Shown one piece after another: positions 36,477-46,168 of a DNA stretch of 64,000 nt. The DNA comes from Bacillus canaveralius (lineage in GTDB: Bacteria > Bacillota > Bacilli > Bacillales > Cytobacillaceae), in NCBI RefSeq assembly GCF_002860125.1, contig NZ_PGVA01000014.1, positions 62,001-126,000 of the forward strand, written 5' to 3'. A program made the translations under genes and the position numbers. The notes under the pieces are model-generated. The model had not been told where the DNA came from. It saw only the letters and a program-made list of their open reading frames with translations, and did not search any database. Position 1 is the first letter of the stretch; every line of letters starts with the position of its first letter.

Positions 36477-37580
36477 ATGAGAATAGCAGTTAGCGGTGGG
36501 GGAACCGGTGGCCATATCTACCCGGCCTTGGCTCTCATCAGGGAAATAGAAAAGAGAAACGAACAGGCGAAATTTTTATATATAGGCACGGAACAAGGGC
36601 TGGAAAGTAAGATTGTCCCAAAAGAAAATATTCCTTTTAAATCGATACATATAACTGGTTTTCAACGAAAAATCTCCCTGGAAAACATTAAAACATTGAT
36701 CCGTTTTTGGAAGGGCGTCAGGGACAGCAAGCGAATCTTAAAGCAGTTTAAACCGGATGTGGTGATCGGCACCGGCGGTTATGTATGCGGTCCTGTTGTT
36801 TACGCGGCAGCAAAACTTAAAATTCCTGCTTTGATCCACGAACAAAACAGTGTTCCAGGCTTAACGAACAAATTTTTAAGCCGCTATGTGGACAAAGTTG
36901 CTGTTTGTTTTGAAGACGCAAAAGCCTTTTTTCCAGAAGAAAAGGTGATTTTAACCGGAAATCCGCGAGCGTCCGAAGTAATGGGGCAGGATGGGATTAA
37001 AGGCCGGCTTTCAACAGGTTTAAAAATAAATGTTCCGGCTGTATTGATATTCGGCGGAAGCCGCGGCGCCAGGCCGCTCAATGAAGCTGTCTTAAAGTCG
37101 CTGGCAGAGCTTGGCGAGAAGAATTACCAGGTTCTCTATGTGACGGGGGAAGCTCATTATGAAGAAGTAAAAAAAGAAGTAGAGCTGGTCGGCAGCCCTG
37201 AGAATGTCATCATTAAGCCATTTATCCATAACATGCCGGAAGTGCTTTCAGGCATTGATTTAACTGTCGCAAGAGCCGGCGCTACAACACTCGCGGAATT
37301 AACCTCACTTGGTATCCCGAGCATTCTTATTCCGAGCCCGTATGTCACCAATAACCATCAAGAAAAAAATGCCCGTTCATTAAGCGAGCACGGGGCAGCC
37401 GAGCTGCTTCTCGAAAAGGATTTAAGCGGGGCAAAACTGGTGAAACTGATTGACGCGATTTTATTGGATAAACAAAAGCTCACGAACATGAAAAGCGCGG
37501 CCAAAAAATTAGGCATTCCAGATGCGGCAGGAAGGCTGTATTCTGTCATGCAGGAGGTTATCGATCGAAAACAAAAGTAG
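36477..37580 (+). CDS. murG: Lipid II synthase MurG
   Basis: 367 residues from ATG 36477 ([20 protein letters not shown]) after GCGGGGTGAAAAA. The GT-B glycosyltransferase adds GlcNAc from UDP-GlcNAc to lipid I on the inner membrane face. Glycine loop [49 protein letters not shown] and the donor-site [10 protein letters not shown] are visible. The terminator upstream indicates a separate promoter from spoVE. Confidence 0.96.
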   Translation: MRIAVSGGGTGGHIYPALALIREIEKRNEQAKFLYIGTEQGLESKIVPKENIPFKSIHITGFQRKISLENIKTLIRFWKGVRDSKRILKQFKPDVVIGTGGYVCGPVVYAAAKLKIPALIHEQNSVPGLTNKFLSRYVDKVAVCFEDAKAFFPEEKVILTGNPRASEVMGQDGIKGRLSTGLKINVPAVLIFGGSRGARPLNEAVLKSLAELGEKNYQVLYVTGEAHYEEVKKEVELVGSPENVIIKPFIHNMPEVLSGIDLTVARAGATTLAELTSLGIPSILIPSPYVTNNHQEKNARSLSEHGAAELLLEKDLSGAKLVKLIDAILLDKQKLTNMKSAAKKLGIPDAAGRLYSVMQEVIDRKQK

Positions 37581-37636
37581 CCCAGCTTTCTTTTTGCGCA
37601 TAAACTAATACACACAAAAAAGAGAGGGAGGTAATT

Positions 37637-38545
37637 ATGACCGATTTAATAACAGAACTTACAGATTTAAATGTTGGCAAGGTCATAACAAATGAACCTT
37701 TAGCTAACCATACAACCATCAAAATCGGCGGCCCTGCGGGATTGTTCATTGAACCTGCATCTATTGAGCACTTAAAGAAAACGATGGAACTGATTCGAAA
37801 ATACAAATTAGATTGGCGTGCAATTGGCAGAGGCTCCAATTTGCTTGTTTCTGATCAAGGAATTGAAGGGGCAGTCATTAAACTCGGCTCGGGTTTAGGC
37901 CGGCTTGATATTGACGGAGAAACTGTAACAGCGGGAGCCGGAGTTTCTTTAGTAGCACTGGCAGCGTCGATAAGCAAGAAGGGATTAACCGGTCTTGAAT
38001 TTGCCGCTGGCATACCGGGTTCGGTCGGCGGGGCCGTTTACATGAATGCGGGTGCACACGGCTCCGACATTTCGAAAATATTGACGAAGGCACATATTCT
38101 CTTTGCAGATGGAACAGTCGGCTGGCTGGATCTTAAGGAAATGGAATTCTCCTATCGGACTTCCGTTCTGCAAAAAAAGCGGCCCGGGATTGTGTTAGAG
38201 GCAGTCTTTCGACTTGCAGAAGGAAAGCGGGAAGAGATTGTTGCCCAGCTCCAAAAGAATAAGGACTACCGAAAGGAAACACAGCCATGGAATTACCCTT
38301 GTGCCGGCAGTATATTCAGAAATCCGCTTCCGCACTATGCCGGGCAGCTAATTGAGGATGCCGGATTAAAAGGGCATTCAATCGGCGGAGCAAAAATCTC
38401 CGATATGCATGGGAATTTCATTGTCAATGCAGGCGGGGCTACAGCAGAAGATGTACTTGCATTAATTCAACATGTCAAAGATACTATTTATGATATGTAT
38501 AATGTGAGTCTGGAAACGGAAGTCGAAATAATCGGCCTAAAGTAA
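37637..38545 (+). CDS. murB: UDP-N-acetylenolpyruvoylglucosamine reductase MurB
   Basis: 302 residues from ATG 37637 after AGAGAGGGAGGTAATT. An FAD/NADPH enzyme that reduces UDP-GlcNAc-enolpyruvate to UDP-MurNAc. [31 protein letters not shown], the FAD loop [21 protein letters not shown], the catalytic Ser in CAGSIFRNP and [15 protein letters not shown] are present. This is the shorter type lacking the E. coli insertion. It is co-oriented with murG with a 56-base gap. Confidence 0.95.
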   Translation: MTDLITELTDLNVGKVITNEPLANHTTIKIGGPAGLFIEPASIEHLKKTMELIRKYKLDWRAIGRGSNLLVSDQGIEGAVIKLGSGLGRLDIDGETVTAGAGVSLVALAASISKKGLTGLEFAAGIPGSVGGAVYMNAGAHGSDISKILTKAHILFADGTVGWLDLKEMEFSYRTSVLQKKRPGIVLEAVFRLAEGKREEIVAQLQKNKDYRKETQPWNYPCAGSIFRNPLPHYAGQLIEDAGLKGHSIGGAKISDMHGNFIVNAGGATAEDVLALIQHVKDTIYDMYNVSLETEVEIIGLK

Positions 38546-38558
38546 CAGGAAATTGGAC

Positions 38559-38586
38559 TTACCGGAAAAAGTATTTGTGTTATAAT
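38559..38586 (+). promoter_or_regulatory. Candidate sigma-A promoter of divIB
   Basis: A perfect TATAAT (38581) with TTACCG 16 bases upstream as a weak -35. It lies about 160 bases before divIB. Confidence 0.45.
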
Positions 38587-38745
38587 GTTTCTTTAGAAAC
38601 CAAAAAAATATTGGGTTTATCGGTAATGACGGCATGCTGGATCGTGCCGTTGTTTTCACTTATGTTAAATCTCGACTGTGTGCTTCTTGCTGTGAGGGAC
38701 AAGCATGCCACACCGTGCTTGCGTTTCATGAAATGAGGTGATGAG

Positions 38746-39531
38746 ATGGGGAAGGGAAACGTTGTTTCGCTTGAAGATCGTATTCCAAAGCTGAAGCAGC
38801 AAAGGCGCAGAAAAGCAAATAGAAGGCTAATCTTTCTGTTGATGCTCTTTTTTTCCTTGATTGTATGTGTTGTCTATTTTCAGTCTCCGTTAAGTCATGT
38901 AAAAAAGATCACCGTCTCTGGAAACGAGCTGTATTCACAGGAAGAATTAATTTCTTTGAGCAAATTATCATCAAAAACAAATATTTGGAAGGTTGATTCG
39001 AAGTCGGTCGAGGGTAAGTTAACAGAGCTGCCTGAAATAGAATCTGTGGATGTTTCTATCCAAATCCCAAACTCCGTGTTGATTAATGTGAAAGAGCACA
39101 GCAGGATTGCTTACATAGCAAATGAGTCAAGCTATCTCCCGGTACTGGACAATGGCTTTATTTTAAAACAAAAAGGAACAAGCGAGCTTCCAGTAAACGC
39201 TCCGGTTTTGAGCGGTTTTACGGAAGGTGATATCCTCGAAGAGATGATAGATGGGCTGGAAGTATTGCCGGAGGAAGTGCTGAATGCGATTTCCGAAATA
39301 CACCATAGTCCTACAGAGACAGATGCATACCGGATTACTCTTTTTATGAATGACGGATTTGAAGTGAATGCGACATTAAGAAGTTTTTCAGAAAAAATGG
39401 TGCATTATCCTTCAATTGTCAGCCAGCTTGAGCCGGGAAAAAAGGGAGTTATTGATTTGGAAGTAGGCTCTTATTTTAAAAGCTATGGTTCAGAAGGAGC
39501 TGAAATGAAGGAAGATGAAGGTGAAAGGTAA
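38746..39531 (+). CDS. divIB: Cell division protein DivIB (FtsQ)
   Basis: 261 residues from ATG 38746 after TGAGGTGATGAG. A cytoplasmic basic part, one membrane segment (FLLMLFFSLIVCVVYF, about 30-46) and an extracytoplasmic POTRA/FtsQ domain (PLSHVKKITVSGNELYSQEEL, about 49-118), then the beta domain and an acidic tail. It forms a complex with DivIC and FtsL at the septum. Its last 17 bases overlap ylxW. Confidence 0.93.
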   Translation: MGKGNVVSLEDRIPKLKQQRRRKANRRLIFLLMLFFSLIVCVVYFQSPLSHVKKITVSGNELYSQEELISLSKLSSKTNIWKVDSKSVEGKLTELPEIESVDVSIQIPNSVLINVKEHSRIAYIANESSYLPVLDNGFILKQKGTSELPVNAPVLSGFTEGDILEEMIDGLEVLPEEVLNAISEIHHSPTETDAYRITLFMNDGFEVNATLRSFSEKMVHYPSIVSQLEPGKKGVIDLEVGSYFKSYGSEGAEMKEDEGER

Positions 39532-40210
39532 GCACGTTATTTTTTCATTAGTTTTTCTCGTGCTTGGATATATGCTTGCATTTTCGTACCACTTGACAAA
39601 AAATGAACATAATTCATCTGAGATTACCGACAGACAATGGGAAAGAACCCTTGATCTCCGGGAGCAGCTCATTGACCAGGAAGAAACAAACAGAGAACTG
39701 CAAGAAGAATTGAACCAGAAGCAGACCAAAGTTCTTAAGATTGAACAACAGCTTTCCAATGAAGCGCAAATCTTTTTCAATCTCGCTGAAGATATCGAAA
39801 AATACCGGATGTTCCTTGGCAAAGTAGGTGTTAAGGGAGAAGGTGTCCAGATCACTTTGGCTGATGGAGATTATGATCCTGAGGAAGAAAATATCAATAA
39901 TTATCTTGTCCATGAGCATCATGTTTTTAAAGTTGTCAATGAATTATACATATCCGGAGCCTCTGCAATTGCGATTAACGGGCAGCGGCTTTCCCATAAT
40001 TCTTACATTCTTTGTGATGGTCCGGTGATTACGATTGACGGTTATCAGCATCCTGCTCCTTTTGTTGTTACAGCATTGGGGGACCCTGACATTATGTCTT
40101 CAGCGCTAAGCTTAACGGGCGGTGTAAAGGATCAGCTTGTCAATGATAATATTATATTTACGATTGAGAAAAAGGATCAGATTGTGATTGAACCTAAACT
40201 GGGAAGTTAA
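39515..40210 (+). CDS. ylxW: DUF881 protein YlxW
   Basis: 231 residues from ATG 39515; GTG 39521 is a possible alternative because AAGGAAG lies immediately before the ATG. One N-terminal membrane segment (VIFSLVFLVLGYMLAFSY), a coiled coil (about 35-85) and a C-terminal DUF881 domain (GEGVQITLADGD, NELYISGASAIAINGQRL). Conserved in the division cluster with unknown function. It and the next gene are tandem paralogues. Confidence 0.88.
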   Translation: MKVKGKHVIFSLVFLVLGYMLAFSYHLTKNEHNSSEITDRQWERTLDLREQLIDQEETNRELQEELNQKQTKVLKIEQQLSNEAQIFFNLAEDIEKYRMFLGKVGVKGEGVQITLADGDYDPEEENINNYLVHEHHVFKVVNELYISGASAIAINGQRLSHNSYILCDGPVITIDGYQHPAPFVVTALGDPDIMSSALSLTGGVKDQLVNDNIIFTIEKKDQIVIEPKLGS

Positions 40211-40317
40211 AAGAGGCTTTCTTTTCTGAACCATTCTGATCTTGCATGACCAAATAGAATGAATCGTCGTTTCACGATGTCCACTTTTAATAAAGTCAGA
40301 AGGCCAGGTGAAAAAAT

Positions 40318-41046
40318 GTGGACAACAAAAAATTGCTTAGCTTTACCGTGATCGCTTTAATTGTAGGCTTCATGCTCGCGATTCAATTTCAAACAGTCAA
40401 AGAACCGGCTGTCCGGGATACGAGGGATACATGGCAGCTTCGTGAGGATCTTTTGAAGGAGAAGGAAATTCAATCGCGATTGATTCGGGAAATTAGCTCC
40501 AATGAGGAAAAGCTTGCCCAATATGAAACAGAACGGAGTCAAAGCAAGGAGCAGGTTCTGCGAACTACCCTGGATGAATTGAAGCTGGAAGCCGGAATAA
40601 CAGATGTTTCCGGCCCGGGAATTGTTCTGACCATCGAACCTGTCTATGAAGAAATAGTACTCGGAGAATTGGCTTCTGATATTTCTCCCGAGCTGTTGAA
40701 ACGGCTTGTTAACGAGTTGAACATGTATGATGCCAAGTATATCTCGATTGACGGACAAAGAATCATTAATACAACAGTGATAAGGGACATTAACCGGGAA
40801 ACAAAAATAGATGGTTATCCCCTTAACAGTATGCCGATCGAGGTTAAGGTCATCGTTGCAAATAGCGAGACGGCTGAGAAGTTGTTCAACCGGATGCAAG
40901 TATCAAAATCTGCAGACGATTTTTTTATCGATAATTTAAGAATGACTGTCTCCAGTCCAGTAGAGTCGCTGACCATTCCTGCTTATCAGGATTCTATCCG
41001 GGTTAGGAACATGGAACCATTGGACCCTGGAAAAGGAGGGGATTGA
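40318..41046 (+). CDS. ylxX: DUF881 protein YlxX
   Basis: 242 residues from GTG 40318 with CCAGGTGA upstream. Same plan as ylxW: membrane segment (LSFTVIALIVGFMLAIQF), coiled coil (about 40-90), and DUF881 domain (ITDVSGPGIVLTIEP, LVNELNMYDAKYISIDGQRI). It overlaps or abuts sbp (the stop is two bases before the sbp ATG). No enzyme motifs. Confidence 0.88.
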   Translation: MDNKKLLSFTVIALIVGFMLAIQFQTVKEPAVRDTRDTWQLREDLLKEKEIQSRLIREISSNEEKLAQYETERSQSKEQVLRTTLDELKLEAGITDVSGPGIVLTIEPVYEEIVLGELASDISPELLKRLVNELNMYDAKYISIDGQRIINTTVIRDINRETKIDGYPLNSMPIEVKVIVANSETAEKLFNRMQVSKSADDFFIDNLRMTVSSPVESLTIPAYQDSIRVRNMEPLDPGKGGD

Positions 41047-41048
41047 TA

Positions 41049-41417
41049 ATGTGGCTTCCTTTACTGGGATTAGTGATCGGGGTTTTCCTCGGTTTAATGA
41101 CGGATTTCCGAATCCCTGACGAGTATTCAAACTACTTATCAATTGCAGTACTCGCAGCACTTGATACATTATTCGGCGGCATCAGGGCCCATCTCCAAAA
41201 TATATATGACGAGAAGGTTTTTGTGTCTGGATTCTTTTTCAATATTATTCTTGCTGCAAGTTTAGCTTTTCTGGGGGTTCATCTTGGTGTAGACTTATAT
41301 TTGGCAGCTGTTTTTGCTTTTGGTGTCAGGCTGTTCCAGAATATTGCGGTGATTAGGAGATTATTGTTAACGAAATGGTCTGCAAATCGGGAAAAACCGA
41401 AAAAAATTGATGGTTAA
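41049..41417 (+). CDS. sbp: Small basic protein Sbp (DUF1290)
   Basis: 122 residues from ATG 41049 (MWLPLLGLVIGVFLGL); the TTG at 41043 overlaps ylxX and is not preferred. Three to four hydrophobic segments and the strongly conserved YSNYLSIAVLAALDTLFGGI, VFVSGFFFNIILA and FGVRLFQNIAVIRR. A small membrane protein of unknown role, always next to ftsA. Confidence 0.92.
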   Translation: MWLPLLGLVIGVFLGLMTDFRIPDEYSNYLSIAVLAALDTLFGGIRAHLQNIYDEKVFVSGFFFNIILAASLAFLGVHLGVDLYLAAVFAFGVRLFQNIAVIRRLLLTKWSANREKPKKIDG

Positions 41418-41446
41418 AAAGGGAAAATTTTTGTTGTGACGAATAA
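41418..41446 (+). promoter_or_regulatory. Sigma-H promoter of ftsAZ
   Basis: AAAGGGAAA (41418-41426) matches the sigma-H -35 RNAGGAWWW at 8 of 9 positions and GACGAATAA (41438-41446) matches the -10 RNNGAATWW at 9 of 9, with the proper 11-base spacer. B. subtilis ftsAZ is also driven by a sigma-H promoter during sporulation onset. Confidence 0.75.
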
Positions 41447-41529
41447 AATTATAAGATATTGTAAAATAAACAGAATTTAATTAAGATTGTTGTTCAATTT
41501 TACGAATTGCTTAAAGGAGGTGCCAAAGA

Positions 41530-42813
41530 ATGAACAGCAATGAGATATATGTAAGTCTAGACATCGGTACGTCCACAACTAAAGTGATCATTGGTGAAAT
41601 GGTTGATGATGCATTAAATATTATCGGTGTAGGCAACGTAAAGTCTGATGGTTTAAAAAAGGGGTCTGTTATTGATATAGATGAAACCGTTCATTCTATA
41701 AAACGGGCAATTGAACAAGCTGAAAGAATGGTAGGTATGGAGATTCGCCAAGTCATTGTCGGCGTAACCGGAAACCATGTAATGCTTCAGCCTTGCCATG
41801 GTGTTGTTGCTGTGTCAAGTGATAATCGGGAAATTTCCGATCAGGATGTAACCCGCGTAATCGAGGCAGCACAGGTTGTCTCCATTCCGCCTGAACGGGA
41901 AATAATTGATGTTATTCCAAAGCAATTTATTGTCGATGGGCTCGATGAAATCAACGACCCGCGCGGAATGATTGGTGTCCGTCTCGAAATGGAAGGCACG
42001 ATTATTACCGGATCAAAAACAATCCTACATAACACCCTGCGCTGTGTTGAACGGGCCGGGCTTGAGATTTTAGACATAACGCTGCAGCCCCTTGCTTCAG
42101 GAGCATTTGCTCTTTCCAAGGATGAAAAAAATCTTGGCGTTGCGCTCGTCGATATCGGCGGCGGATCGACTACGATTGCAATTTTCGAAAACGGCAATTT
42201 GAAATCTACTAGTGTTCTCGCGGTTGGCGGTGACCATATTACAAAGGATCTGTCGATCGGTTTACGAACCTCAACCGAGGATGCTGAAATGATTAAAATC
42301 AAGCATGGCCATTCTTTTTATGACCATGCTTCAGAAGATGAAGTGTTCAGTGTACCAATTATCGGCAGTGATCAACATCAGCAATTTAATCAGCTTGAAA
42401 TTTCTGATATTATAGAAGCTAGAATGGAAGAAATATTAGAACTCATTCAAAATGAGATTAGGAGAATGGGTGTCAGGGATCTGCCGGGAGGATTCGTACT
42501 AACCGGCGGAGTTGCTAACATGCAAGGTATTCTCGAACTTGCCCAGGATGTACTGCAGAATCGTGTCCGAATTGCTATCCCGGATTACATTGGAGTCCGT
42601 GAACCGCAATATACAACAGCTGTCGGATTGATTAAGTTTTCTTATAAGACAGCGAGACTGCAGGGCAGAAACAACAGCGGCCAGGCAGTGGTCCCGGAAA
42701 TGAAAGAAAAGCGAATTCAAAAACAGCCTCAGGCAAAAGCAAAGCCTGAAAAGCAACCGGAAGAAAAAATTACATCACGGGTCAAGAAATTCCTTGGCTA
42801 TTTCTTTGAGTAG
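41530..42813 (+). CDS. ftsA: Cell division protein FtsA
   Basis: 427 residues from ATG 41530 after AAAGGAGGTGCCAAAG. Actin-like ATPase that tethers FtsZ to the membrane. Phosphate-1 loop VSLDIGTSTTKVIIGE, 1C domain, phosphate-2 VALVDIGGGSTTIAIF and adenosine motif GGFVLTGGVANMQG are visible. A charged glutamine-rich linker leads to the C-terminal amphipathic membrane helix RVKKFLGYFFE. ftsZ follows 44 bases later. Confidence 0.96.
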   Translation: MNSNEIYVSLDIGTSTTKVIIGEMVDDALNIIGVGNVKSDGLKKGSVIDIDETVHSIKRAIEQAERMVGMEIRQVIVGVTGNHVMLQPCHGVVAVSSDNREISDQDVTRVIEAAQVVSIPPEREIIDVIPKQFIVDGLDEINDPRGMIGVRLEMEGTIITGSKTILHNTLRCVERAGLEILDITLQPLASGAFALSKDEKNLGVALVDIGGGSTTIAIFENGNLKSTSVLAVGGDHITKDLSIGLRTSTEDAEMIKIKHGHSFYDHASEDEVFSVPIIGSDQHQQFNQLEISDIIEARMEEILELIQNEIRRMGVRDLPGGFVLTGGVANMQGILELAQDVLQNRVRIAIPDYIGVREPQYTTAVGLIKFSYKTARLQGRNNSGQAVVPEMKEKRIQKQPQAKAKPEKQPEEKITSRVKKFLGYFFE

Positions 42814-42857
42814 GACGAGCTATCTGGGAATAACGACGAATGTTAGGAGGATTTGTC

Positions 42858-43997
42858 ATGTTGGAGTTTGATACGAATTTAGATCAACTAGCTACCATAA
42901 AAGTAATTGGCGTTGGAGGCGGTGGAAACAACGCTGTTAATCGCATGATAGAACATGGTGTACAGGGTGTTGAGTTTATTTCCGTGAACACGGATGCTCA
43001 AGCTTTAAACCTTTCCAAAGCCGAAGTGAAGATGCAAATTGGTACGAAATTAACGCGCGGATTGGGAGCCGGTGCCAATCCTGAAGTCGGCAAAAAAGCG
43101 GCAGAAGAAAGCAAAGAACAAATTGAGGAAGTGTTAAAGGGAGCCGATATGGTTTTTGTTACTGCGGGAATGGGTGGTGGAACGGGTACAGGCGCCGCTC
43201 CAGTAATCGCACGAATTGCCCGTGATTTAGGTGCTTTAACAGTCGGAGTCGTTACACGGCCGTTTACGTTTGAAGGCAGAAAACGCGCCAATCAAGCAGG
43301 TGGTGGAATTGATGCCATGAAGGAAGCTGTTGACACTCTTATTGTGATTCCTAATGATCGCCTCCTTGAAATGGTCGATAAAAGCACTCCAATGCTTGAA
43401 GCATTCCGTGTCGCAGATAATGTTCTCCGCCAGGGTGTCCAGGGTATTTCTGATTTAATCGCTACTCCGGGTTTAATCAACCTTGATTTTGCTGACGTGA
43501 AGACAATTATGTCGAATAAAGGTTCTGCCTTGATGGGGATTGGGATTGCCTCAGGGGAAAACCGTGCTGCAGAAGCAGCAAAAAAATCAATCTCATCACC
43601 GTTGCTTGAGACATCAATTGATGGTGCTCAAGGTGTGTTGATGAACATCACCGGCGGAACGAACTTAAGCTTATTTGAAGTGCAGGAAGCTGCGGATATT
43701 GTCGCATCTGCTTCAGATCAGGACGTTAATATGATTTTTGGATCAGTCATTAATGAAAACCTGAAAGACGAGATTATGGTAACGGTAATTGCTACCGGTT
43801 TCAGTGAGGAATCCCTCAAATCCAAGCCGGTGAACCGCCCTGTTTTCGGACAGGCCAAACCAGGGCATCAGCCTGCGAACCGCGAGCAGAAACGCGAGGA
43901 AGTACCGCAAGAAACAGGAAGAGGCTCTTCTGTTCAGCAAGGGGAAGATCCGCTTGATATCCCAACCTTTTTGCGTAACCGAAATCGCAGGCGTTAA
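42858..43997 (+). CDS. ftsZ: Cell division GTPase FtsZ
   Basis: 379 residues from ATG 42858 (TTAGGAGGATTTGTC upstream); the ATG at 42840 precedes that ribosome site. Tubulin-like GTPase: [15 protein letters not shown], the GTP signature [10 protein letters not shown] (about 107), [11 protein letters not shown] and the synergy loop [19 protein letters not shown] variable linker of about 50 residues ends in the partner-binding tail [13 protein letters not shown], used by FtsA, SepF, EzrA and ZapA. It polymerises into the Z ring. Confidence 0.98.
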   Translation: MLEFDTNLDQLATIKVIGVGGGGNNAVNRMIEHGVQGVEFISVNTDAQALNLSKAEVKMQIGTKLTRGLGAGANPEVGKKAAEESKEQIEEVLKGADMVFVTAGMGGGTGTGAAPVIARIARDLGALTVGVVTRPFTFEGRKRANQAGGGIDAMKEAVDTLIVIPNDRLLEMVDKSTPMLEAFRVADNVLRQGVQGISDLIATPGLINLDFADVKTIMSNKGSALMGIGIASGENRAAEAAKKSISSPLLETSIDGAQGVLMNITGGTNLSLFEVQEAADIVASASDQDVNMIFGSVINENLKDEIMVTVIATGFSEESLKSKPVNRPVFGQAKPGHQPANREQKREEVPQETGRGSSVQQGEDPLDIPTFLRNRNRRR

Positions 43998-44024
43998 ATT
44001 ATATCCTCAATAGCAAATCATCTG

Positions 44025-44062
44025 AAAAGAGTGTGGCATTAAAATGCCGTGCTCTTTTTTTG
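44025..44062 (+). terminator. Terminator after ftsZ
   Basis: AAAAGAGTGTGGCATT pairs with ATGCCGTGCTCTTTT through several G-U wobbles and is followed by a T run. Confidence 0.85.
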
Positions 44063-44094
44063 TGCCTGGAAAGTACCCGCAAATAAAGAAGAAA

Positions 44095-44182
44095 GTTGAC
44101 AAAATCCGAATTGAATAGGGGAAATTTCTTCTCATTTCATTACAGAAAGTGACACACTTCCTAAGAGTAAGTACGCTATACT
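44095..44182 (+). promoter_or_regulatory. Spo0A-activated spoIIG promoter
   Basis: GTGACA (44149-44154) and TATACT (44177-44182) are separated by 22 bases, the abnormal spacing of the B. subtilis spoIIG sigma-A promoter that makes it Spo0A-dependent. A 0A-like box (minus-strand TTTGTCAAC, 44095-44103) falls at about -94, where site 1 lies in B. subtilis. I could not place the proximal site clearly. Confidence 0.78.
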
Positions 44183-44305
44183 TTTTCGTAACGGAATTTA
44201 TAAAAGCAAAAATTGGGTTTTACAATAATGGTAAGCAGCCAGCCTCGTTCTTTACTCATTCAAAGGGAATCGTCTTTCGGTTCTTGCTTTTAAGGAGAGA
44301 GGGAA

Positions 44306-45244
44306 ATGACGGTTTATTTAGATGTGATTTGGGCTTTGAACTTTTTGTTTGATAGTTTGCTCATTTGTTTAACTGCAATTATTTTAAAAAGAAGCATCCG
44401 TTTTTGGAGGGTATTCCTGGCCGGGCTCATTGGCTCGCTGATTATTTTGCTGGCAATGACGCCTTTCAGTGCGGTTTCCGGTCACCCGATAACCAAGTTG
44501 CTTTTTTCTGTCATGATGGTATTAGCGGCTTTTGGCTACAAAAGGCTTCGCTATTTTTTTTCTGGCCTTGTAACCCTTTATGCAGTGACATTTTTAATTG
44601 GAGGCTCATTAATTGGTGCCCATTATTTTATTCAATTTGATTTTGGACTGACAGCAAAAGTGCTGCTGGCACACAGCAAAGGTTTTGGTGATCCAATAAG
44701 CTGGTTGTTTGTGTTGATCGGCTTTCCAATCGTCTGGCATTTTTCCAGACGCAGCATTGAAGCAATCGAGGTTGTGAAAATACAGTATGATCAGCTTGTC
44801 AATGTATCGATAGCACTGGGCGAGGTCGAGATTTCTGTTAAAGGTTTGATCGACAGCGGGAATCAGCTTTATGACCCACTTTCAAAATGGCCGGTGATGT
44901 TGATTTCGATCAAGAATTTACTGCATGAATTACCTGAAGAATTAATCAAGCTGGCCACAAACCATGAAGATATCATTTTAGGAAACGAAATGATTTCCCC
45001 TGAATTGGAGAATCGGATGAGGATTATTCCATGTCGCGTGGTTGGCAGGGACCATCAACTCATATTGGCTTTAAAGCCTGACGTGATCAGAATTGAAAAA
45101 GATAAAGACTGCTGGGAAACAGAGAAAGGTCTTATTTCATTTACAACCCAGCAACTATCTGCTGATGATGCTTTTCAATGTATCGTCCACCCCAAGCTGT
45201 TAACAGGCGTCAAAAAGGATAGGCCGTCTATAAAGGTAAGCTAA
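44306..45244 (+). CDS. spoIIGA: Sigma-E processing peptidase SpoIIGA
   Basis: 312 residues from ATG 44306 after AAGGAGAGAGGGAA. Five N-terminal membrane segments (about residues 1-150) are followed by a cytoplasmic aspartic-protease domain with the active-site DSGN (VKGLIDSGNQLYDP, about 187). It cleaves the pro-sequence from pro-sigma-E in the mother cell after a SpoIIR signal from the forespore. It forms the spoIIG operon with sigE. B. subtilis bpr is absent from this position. Confidence 0.94.
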   Translation: MTVYLDVIWALNFLFDSLLICLTAIILKRSIRFWRVFLAGLIGSLIILLAMTPFSAVSGHPITKLLFSVMMVLAAFGYKRLRYFFSGLVTLYAVTFLIGGSLIGAHYFIQFDFGLTAKVLLAHSKGFGDPISWLFVLIGFPIVWHFSRRSIEAIEVVKIQYDQLVNVSIALGEVEISVKGLIDSGNQLYDPLSKWPVMLISIKNLLHELPEELIKLATNHEDIILGNEMISPELENRMRIIPCRVVGRDHQLILALKPDVIRIEKDKDCWETEKGLISFTTQQLSADDAFQCIVHPKLLTGVKKDRPSIKVS

Positions 45245-45289
45245 TAATACTATACTCGGAGAAAAGATATTTTAGAAGGAGGACAACTC

Positions 45290-46009
45290 ATGAAAAATCT
45301 GCGACTGCGCTTATCCTACTATTGGTATAAGTTATTAATTAAACTTGGTATTAAAACGGATGAAATATACTATATAGGCGGAAGTGAAGCGTTGCCACCT
45401 CCTTTAAACAAAGAAGAAGAGGAACTGCTGTTAAAAAAACTTCCGAAAGGAGACAAAGCTGCACGGTCCATTTTAATCGAGCGCAATCTCCGTCTTGTCG
45501 TCTATATTGCCAGGAAATTTGAAAACACTGGTATCAATATTGAAGATTTAATCAGCATCGGCACGATCGGGCTGATCAAAGCTGTCAATACTTTTAATCC
45601 CGAAAAGAAAATTAAGTTAGCTACATACGCTTCGCGATGCATTGAAAACGAAATTCTTATGTACTTAAGGAGAAATAACAAAATCCGTTCGGAGGTATCG
45701 TTCGATGAACCTTTAAATATCGACTGGGATGGCAATGAATTATTACTGTCAGATGTTCTTGGGACAGACGAGGATATCATTACGAAGGACCTAGAAGCAA
45801 ACGTGGACCGAAAACTGTTGATTAAAGCTTTGCATCAGCTTAGCGACAGAGAAAAGCAAATTATGGAGTTGCGATTTGGACTGGGAAGCGGTGAAGAAAA
45901 GACGCAAAAGGATGTCGCCGACATGTTAGGGATTTCTCAATCATATATTTCGCGACTGGAAAAAAGAATTATCAAAAGATTGCGTAAAGAATTTAATAAA
46001 ATGGTTTAA
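45290..46009 (+). CDS. sigE: Mother-cell sigma factor E precursor
   Basis: 239 residues from ATG 45290 with AAGGAGGACAACTC upstream. The first 27 residues form the amphipathic pro-sequence, with the cleavage context [15 protein letters not shown] (Tyr27-Tyr28). Region 2 ([26 protein letters not shown]), [20 protein letters not shown] and region 4 ([21 protein letters not shown]) are intact. Directs early mother-cell genes such as ylbJ, gerR and spoVD. Confidence 0.97.
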   Translation: MKNLRLRLSYYWYKLLIKLGIKTDEIYYIGGSEALPPPLNKEEEELLLKKLPKGDKAARSILIERNLRLVVYIARKFENTGINIEDLISIGTIGLIKAVNTFNPEKKIKLATYASRCIENEILMYLRRNNKIRSEVSFDEPLNIDWDGNELLLSDVLGTDEDIITKDLEANVDRKLLIKALHQLSDREKQIMELRFGLGSGEEKTQKDVADMLGISQSYISRLEKRIIKRLRKEFNKMV

Positions 46010-46100
46010 AGATAAATTTTTTTTGATAGAAAACTGATGTGAATCTTGATATCTTAACGTTTTTCCTGCGTAGCCCGCAAATCCTTGCAACTGGACAAGT

Positions 46101-46129
46101 GCATATTTTTCCTTACCGGGGAGATACTG
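46101..46129 (+). promoter_or_regulatory. Sigma-F-type promoter of sigG
   Basis: GCATA (46101) and GGAGATACTG (46120-46129) match the sigma-F -35 GYWTA and the -10 GGNNANAHTR pattern; the 14-base spacer is one short of usual. sigG is known to be transcribed by sigma-F in the forespore. Confidence 0.62.
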
Positions 46130-46144
46130 ATTTTTGAACAGCAG

Positions 46145-46159
46145 CTCCTGCAAGGAGGG
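46145..46159 (+). promoter_or_regulatory. Hairpin sequestering the sigG ribosome site
   Basis: CTCCT and AGGAG flank a GCA loop, so the Shine-Dalgarno AAGGAGGG is part of the stem. Together with the TTG start this should lower SigG synthesis; B. subtilis sigG is likewise reported to have a leader hairpin and a weak start codon. Confidence 0.6.
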
Positions 46160-46168
46160 AAAAAAGAA

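Noticed and set aside
41480-41512. Second sigma-H-like promoter with ACGAATT before ftsA
   Set aside because: The transcript would start inside the ftsA ribosome site and the -35 match is poor; the site at 41418 fits far better.
46085-46168. Longer SigG starting at 46085
   Set aside because: The extension covers the promoter-like site and the ribosome site and has no homology; SigG homologues begin at the TTG 46169 equivalent.
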